Origin: an uncultured Rhodospirillaceae bacterium
Lineage (GTDB): Bacteria; Pseudomonadota; Alphaproteobacteria; Rhodospirillales; Casp-alpha2
Assembly: GCA_913048145.1 (NCBI GenBank)
Contig: CAJWVP010000003.1
Span: forward strand, 1-28,576
DNA: 28,576 nucleotides
Direction of reading: 5' to 3'
In this document: one piece after another, positions 25,301 to 28,576 of the stretch
How the letters are laid out: every line of letters starts with the position of its first letter
Numbering within the stretch: position 1 is the first letter of the stretch
Notes under the pieces: generated by a model
Told to the model about the DNA's origin: nothing
Databases searched by the model: none
The model's input: only the letters and a program-made list of their open reading frames with translations
Translations under genes and position numbers: made by a program

Positions 25301-25384
25301 GTAAGGCCTACCATTGAACGTGAATTCGACTAATGTCTCACGGTCGATGCTACCGCCGGTGCTCAAACGATGGGACTGGCTCAT
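22367..25384 (-). CDS. soxA: Sarcosine oxidase alpha subunit
   Basis: A 1005-residue alpha subunit of the normal length. The N-terminal part (about 20-100) is the ferredoxin-like 2Fe-2S_4-type domain with GRSFKYHRPRGIFAAGAEEP. An NAD-binding Rossmann fold follows (VVVGGGPSGLAATLAA, about 172-188), and the C-terminal 400 residues are a GcvT-type folate domain (SFTGELTYEINVPASYG near 820). In the complex, beta oxidises the N-methyl group of sarcosine and alpha binds folate so that formaldehyde is captured as 5,10-methylene-tetrahydrofolate; oxygen is reduced to H2O2. The start overlaps the soxD stop by four bases (ATGA), and the end overlaps soxG by eight. Confidence 0.96.
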   Translation of the reverse strand: MSQSHRLSTGGSIDRETLVEFTFNGRPYKGHPGDTVASALLANGVKIVGRSFKYHRPRGIFAAGAEEPNALLQLEAGARTLPNQQATRVELYDGLSADSVNCWPGPDFDAMSFIGLFHRLTPAGFYYKTFMWPASFWKYYEHFIRHAAGLGKAPTEKDPDYYDKMNAHADVVVVGGGPSGLAATLAAARVGARVILADDQPTLGGWLLNERREIDGKPANEWIATVEAELNQMENVTVLRRTTAFGYYDHNFVGMIEQRRANVSHGGCTSRQRLWRVRAKQVVLATGAIEQPMIFADNDRPGVMLAGAVRTYVNRYGVQPGKRVCVFTNNDDAYRTALDLFDAGISVPAIIDVRSDPSGELATEAIQRDIEILDNHAITAVQGSKGVAAIEVMALNKTGDGVTGTARTISCDVICSSGGWNPAIHLHSHSGGKTVFDEERGIFLPSNTLQNETCVGAAAGIFDLARCLVDGLKAGKVAAGGAGFKKSSRSKPPSAPEEDESPARLLWVVPTTQPLGRRGKHFLDQAHDVTAADIHLAAREGYESVEHTKRYTTLGMAPDQGKTGNISGMAVLGQALGCETLGEVGTTTFRPPFTPVTLGALAGRDIGVLMDPTRMTPMHHWHDQAGCNWEDVGQWKRPWYYPKPNENMQDAVNRECLAVRNAVGILDATTLGKIDIQGPDAAEFLNRVYTNSWQNLKNGRCRYGLMLGEDGMVMDDGVTTRLSENHFFMTTTTGNSASVLEWLEEWSQTEWPEMRVYFTSVTEQYANITIAGPQARALLSEFTEDIDLDPVSFPFMSVREGTVAGVSARIFRVSFTGELTYEINVPASYGMSVWTAMMTAGDKYGITPYGTETMHVLRAEKGYIIVGQETDGTTTPQDLGMDWIVSKKKDFLGRRSFDREDNRRQDRKQLVGLLPDDHTKVIPEGSQITSSQQERPPLGSRIPMIGHVTSSYYSANMGRSFALALVKGGRKKIGEGVYVPLADGVVRAEITSPVFVDPEGAKIDG

Positions 25385-25680
25385 TTCATCGTTACCCTAG
25401 AGGTAATGCTTTTCGGCGGCTTGGAGCCCATTTTGTAGACGGCGACGATTTGGTTTGTGGCGGTGTCGCGGGCCACGTTGAACCAGCGTCGACAGCCATG
25501 CCGATGCACCCAGCGCTCTAGATAGACGCCTTTCCGGTTGTCGCGGAAGAATAGGTAATCAGCCCATTCTTCGTCAGTCATCTTATTCGGGTCCTTAGGG
25601 CGTTCGATGTGGGCTTCGCCACCCTGGTGGAACTCGCTCTCCTCGCGCTCGCCGCAATAGGGGCAGGGGATTAACAGCAT
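25381..25680 (-). CDS. soxD: Sarcosine oxidase delta subunit
   Basis: A 99-residue delta subunit. The zinc-binding residues are visible: CPYCGERE (Cys6, Cys9) and WVHRHGC (His59 or His61, Cys63), with EEWADYLFFRDN between them as in the family. It is a small structural part of the tetramer. It starts 11 bases after soxB and overlaps soxA by four bases. Confidence 0.95.
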   Translation of the reverse strand: MLLIPCPYCGEREESEFHQGGEAHIERPKDPNKMTDEEWADYLFFRDNRKGVYLERWVHRHGCRRWFNVARDTATNQIVAVYKMGSKPPKSITSRVTMK

Positions 25681-25691
25681 GGTCCGATCGC

Positions 25692-26942
25692 CTAGTGGGC
25701 CACGGCTGCGGCGCCGTGCTCATCTATCAGGAAGCCCGACGTGAATCGGTCCAAGGTGAAAGCTGCATTTAAGGCGTGCGGTTCGCCTGTGGCCAGGGTG
25801 TGGGCGAAGACCCACCCAGATCCAGGCGTCGCCTTGAAGCCGCCGGTGCCCCAACCGCAGTTGATGAACAGCCCATCCACGGGCGTCTTGCCGATGATTG
25901 GGCTCGCGTCGGGACAGGTGTCAACGATGCCGCCCCATTGGCGCATCATGCGAAGCCGGGACGTGATGGGGAACAATTCGCACAGTGCCCCCAACTGCCC
26001 TTCGATGACATGGAGCGATCCGCGCTGGGAATAACCGTGCGCCCCGTCGATGCCGGCACCGATGACTAATTCGCCCTTGTCCGATTGCGAGACATAGACA
26101 TGCACGGCGTTCGACATGACCACCGTGTCAAGGACCGGCTTCACGGGTTCGGTGACCAGGGCCTGCAGCGGGTAGCTGTTCAGCGGCAAGCGGAACCCGG
26201 CCATGCGGGCGAGCTCACTGGAGTGCCCCGCGACCACGACACCCACTTTCTTTGCCTTAATCAGGCCCTTGGTGGTCTCGACGCCAGTGACTTTACCACG
26301 GCTTTGTTTGATGGCCGTGACCTCGCATTGCTGAATGATATCGACGCCACGTTCATCGGCGCCGCGGGCGAAACCCCAAGCGACAGCGTCGTGGCGGGCC
26401 GTACCGCCGCGACGTTGCAACGACGCGCCTAAAATGGGATAGCGCGAATTCGGGTCTGTGTTGATAATTGGGACAAAATTCTTCACGCTCTTGGTGTCCA
26501 GTATTTCGGAATCGATCCCGTTCATTAGGTTTGCGTTGACCCTGCGTTCCAGTTCCCGCAAATCGTGTAGGTTGTGGGCTAGGTTCAGGACGCCACGCTG
26601 TGACAACATGATATTGAAGTTCAACTCCTGGCTCAGGCTCTCATAGAGTTGCAGAGACTTCTCATAGAGGCTTGCGCTCTCATCCCAGAGATAGTTGGAG
26701 CGGATAATGGTTGTGTTACGGCCTGTGTTGCCGCCCCCCAGCCAGCCTTTCTCGATTACCGCCACGTTCGTAATGCCGTGTTCCTTGGCGAGATAAAAGG
26801 CGGTGGCCAATCCGTGTCCGCCACCACCAATAATAATGACGTCGTATTCGCCCTGCGGTTCCCGGCTGCGCCAAGCTCTTTCCCAGCCTTCGTGGTAGGC
26901 CAACGCATTGCGGATCAGGCTGAAAATAGAATATTTGCCCAT
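25692..26942 (-). CDS. soxB: Sarcosine oxidase beta subunit
   Basis: A 416-residue FAD-dependent beta subunit. It starts MGKYSIFSLIRNALAYHEGW, the typical beginning, then has the dinucleotide fold IIIGGGGHGLATA (about 36-48). GGTARHDAVAWG near residues 179-190 contains a His (about 184) at the position that carries covalent FMN in the known tetrameric enzymes. The C-terminal GWGTGGFKATPGSG also matches. This subunit holds the amine-oxidising site. ATG 26942 is chosen for the family start; an in-frame ATG at 26954 lies closer to the GAAGG sequence and cannot be excluded. First gene of the soxB-D-A-G operon. Confidence 0.95.
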   Translation of the reverse strand: MGKYSIFSLIRNALAYHEGWERAWRSREPQGEYDVIIIGGGGHGLATAFYLAKEHGITNVAVIEKGWLGGGNTGRNTTIIRSNYLWDESASLYEKSLQLYESLSQELNFNIMLSQRGVLNLAHNLHDLRELERRVNANLMNGIDSEILDTKSVKNFVPIINTDPNSRYPILGASLQRRGGTARHDAVAWGFARGADERGVDIIQQCEVTAIKQSRGKVTGVETTKGLIKAKKVGVVVAGHSSELARMAGFRLPLNSYPLQALVTEPVKPVLDTVVMSNAVHVYVSQSDKGELVIGAGIDGAHGYSQRGSLHVIEGQLGALCELFPITSRLRMMRQWGGIVDTCPDASPIIGKTPVDGLFINCGWGTGGFKATPGSGWVFAHTLATGEPHALNAAFTLDRFTSGFLIDEHGAAAVAH

Positions 26943-27216
26943 GTGCTGGACCATGCCTTCTCAGGAGTGTGGAACGCTTTGGCGCATCCCTCGGAGGTGT
27001 AGATAATCGACTTCCAATCGCAGGGTCAAGTACTGCCGTCTGGTCAGATAGCGACCCTGTTTATTCTTCATGCATAAAGTTCGAAAAGGAGGCTATCTGT
27101 AAGGCTATTGGAAAGACACCGCAGTGGCCATCTACGCGTATTCATCCGCTCAGTTGGTCTCGAGATCTGCGTCAAGCCTCTGAAATTCCGAAGTAACGTC
27201 GGCAAACCTTCTGCCA
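26943..27216. promoter_or_regulatory. Upstream region of the sox operon
   Basis: About 270 bases expected to carry the sox promoter on the minus strand. Two inverted repeats are present: CAGGGTC (27021-27027) with GACCCTG (27053-27059), and CAGATAGC (27045-27052) with GCTATCTG (27092-27099). The 21-bp repeats seen near the corrinoid gene are not found here. Confidence 0.4.
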
Positions 27217-28143
27217 TCAGGTCCGGGCCGCTAGGGCATGTTGGTAAAAGCTGAGGTCGAGGTATTTCGATGCATCCGTTATCTCCCGCTCGCCATACTG
27301 GCTGCGCAAGGCCAACACGGTTTCGAAGCCGTCCTCATCTATAGTGGCATCCGGTGTCAGGCCTGTCGCTGGCGACAGCAGTTTGTCCATAATCCTATCG
27401 ATCGCTTTGGGATTGATATTGGGCATGTTGCGGAGAAGGACGTGGGCTCCCTCGTCGCGGTTCACCGGGTCGAGGGTCCACGCAAGGCCATCCAAATAGC
27501 CGGAAATAAAAGACGTCAGAGCGTTTCGATTTTCCGCCGCCCAACGCCTCCGCGCAGCGAAGCTTCCTCCTTGATAAGAATCTACCGTTTGTAGGCTCGA
27601 TTCTAGAACTCGGAAACCGGCTGCTTGGGCGATTGCGGTGAACGGCTCGATGGTCAAGGTGCCCGCGTGTTTCCCGGTCTTCACCGAGTCCCATCGATCC
27701 GGTGTCGCGCCAACTGGCACCATTGTTACGTCGTCCCGAGAAACACCGGCGTTGTCGAGCATTCGGTATAGAATAAAGGCGAACCCCGTAGCCATGGCGT
27801 CCAAGGCGATCGTTTGGCCCTTAAGGTCGGCGAAACTTTCGATGTCTTTTGCGACCACGAACGAGAGTTCGAGTCGTGTTGCGCCCATGAAGGCGAAGAC
27901 ATCCGGCATTTCATCAAGCGCCACGGCACCTTGGCCTTCTGTGTAGGCGACAACATTGTCGATGGCGGTGCCAGCGATCTGGTATTTACCATTCATTAAA
28001 TGTTCAATCTGGTACGCGGAGCTGGGCGTTGTGTTTAAAACCGTCGAGACGCCGGCGTCCGCGAAGAAACCTTTCTCTTGGGCGATGAAAATGGGCAGGT
28101 TTGGTGCGCCCGGGAAATTGATGAGCTGAAGATCGATGGTCAT
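27217..28143 (-). CDS. NMT1/SsuA-like substrate-binding protein without signal peptide
   Basis: A 308-residue periplasmic-binding-fold protein of the NMT1/THI5-SsuA group (INFPGAPNLPIFIAQEKGFF, MNGKYQIAGTAIDNVVAY, DLKGQTIALDAMATGFAF). It begins directly with the first beta-strand, so no secretion signal or lipobox is present. The start at 28143 overlaps the stop of the upstream molybdenum-hydroxylase subunit (ATGA); further in-frame codons upstream lie inside that gene. No ABC permease or ATPase follows in the window. It may therefore act in the cytosol, for example as a substrate-binding or maturation partner, or its start may be mis-set. Convincing family, uncertain role. Confidence 0.83.
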   Translation of the reverse strand: MTIDLQLINFPGAPNLPIFIAQEKGFFADAGVSTVLNTTPSSAYQIEHLMNGKYQIAGTAIDNVVAYTEGQGAVALDEMPDVFAFMGATRLELSFVVAKDIESFADLKGQTIALDAMATGFAFILYRMLDNAGVSRDDVTMVPVGATPDRWDSVKTGKHAGTLTIEPFTAIAQAAGFRVLESSLQTVDSYQGGSFAARRRWAAENRNALTSFISGYLDGLAWTLDPVNRDEGAHVLLRNMPNINPKAIDRIMDKLLSPATGLTPDATIDEDGFETVLALRSQYGEREITDASKYLDLSFYQHALAART

Positions 28144-28576
28144 GAAATATTCCTTGATGCGAGGTCTTTTGTTTTGTGGATCGCTTGCCACACCTGATGT
28201 GGGGTGACCGGCATCTGCAGGTCCCGTACCCCGTAGGGCTGGAGCGCATCCACGAGAGCGTTGATAACCGCGGCAAGCGCGCCCGTCGTGCCACCCTCGC
28301 CTCCAGCTTTGACGCCGAGCGGGTTGGTTGGTGACGGCACCTCGTTGAGTTGGGTCAAGAACATGGGGAAGTGATCGGCTCGTGGAAAACCATAATCTAG
28401 GAAGGAGCCGCTCAGCGGTTGACCGGTCTGTGGATCGACGGCACATGCTTCGAATAACGCCTGGCCAATCCCTTGCACCACGCCACCGTGGGTCTGGCCT
28501 TCGACGATCAATGGATTGATAGCGCGCCCGACGTCGTCGACGAGTACGTATTTGGTTATCGCCATAGCGCCGGTTT
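28140..28576 (-). CDS. Xanthine/CO dehydrogenase-type molybdenum subunit, C-terminal part
   Basis: The C-terminal ~145 residues of a molybdopterin-binding large subunit; the frame runs off the window end. DDVGRAINPLIVEGQTHGGVVQGIGQALFE is the region near the family's C-terminus, and GVKAGGEGGTTGALAAVINALVDAL matches the KGVGE-type segment that carries the catalytic Glu in xanthine dehydrogenase (here GGEGG). The enzyme would hydroxylate a heterocycle, aldehyde or similar, using the Mo cofactor. It is translationally coupled to the binding-protein gene downstream. The substrate is not defined. Confidence 0.9.
   Translation of the reverse strand, partial: TGAMAITKYVLVDDVGRAINPLIVEGQTHGGVVQGIGQALFEACAVDPQTGQPLSGSFLDYGFPRADHFPMFLTQLNEVPSPTNPLGVKAGGEGGTTGALAAVINALVDALQPYGVRDLQMPVTPHQVWQAIHKTKDLASRNIS

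Noticed and set aside
28144..28446. Upstream extension of the NMT1/SsuA-like protein
   Set aside because: The added residues are Arg/Pro-rich out-of-frame reading of the molybdenum-subunit gene and give no signal peptide.

Overview
The window reads as part of a chromosome from an aerobic, probably marine or host-associated alphaproteobacterium. The support for this is moderate GC content, protein sequences that resemble Rhodospirillales/Rhodobacterales families, oxygen-dependent amine oxidases and a PotABCD-type importer. No rRNA, tRNA, CRISPR array, insertion sequence or integrase was seen. Both edges cut a gene.

Layout. (1) 1-4523: end of a surface-polysaccharide locus, with two overlapping glycosyltransferases on the plus strand and a convergent AsnB-type amidotransferase. 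(2) 4833-9357: a four-gene ABC importer (ATPase, periplasmic binding protein, two permeases) with two strong hairpins around the binding-protein gene. (3) 9361-12307: a Prx5-type peroxiredoxin, a divergent GbdR-like GlxA/AraC regulator and a MATE exporter whose 3' end overlaps the regulator. (4) 12676-18109: a methylamine-type corrinoid protein, a dimethylglycine-dehydrogenase-like flavoprotein and, divergently, a non-pyrrolysine MttB-superfamily methyltransferase. (5) 18366-20592: a 2-keto-4-pentenoate-hydratase family enzyme, an EamA/DMT transporter and a frameshifted RidA relic. (6) 20753-26942: a tightly overlapping operon soxB-soxD-soxA-soxG (heterotetrameric sarcosine oxidase) ending in a proline-racemase-family gene with the Cys/Thr signature of trans-3-hydroxy-L-proline dehydratase. 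(7) 27217-28576: a signal-less NMT1/SsuA-like binding protein, translationally coupled to the end of a xanthine/CO dehydrogenase-type molybdenum subunit.

How the genes may work together. From 9.4 to 27 kb the theme is stepwise N-demethylation of quaternary and tertiary amines. The MttB homologue would move a methyl group from a betaine to the corrinoid protein. The DMGDH-like enzyme would oxidatively demethylate the tertiary amine, and the Sox complex the secondary amine. Both flavoenzymes carry a folate (GcvT) domain, so one-carbon units would enter tetrahydrofolate. The regulator family (GbdR) is known to sense betaine intermediates, and the peroxiredoxin could remove H2O2 made by Sox. The proline-racemase-family gene at the end of the sox operon suggests that the substrate may be an N-methylated (hydroxy)proline rather than, or in addition to, glycine betaine; this is inference.

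The most interesting non-coding signals are a pair of 21-bp-spaced direct repeats overlapping the predicted -35 region of the corrinoid gene, a perfect 8-bp-arm palindrome in the divergent DMGDH/MttB promoter region, and the hairpins around the binding-protein gene.
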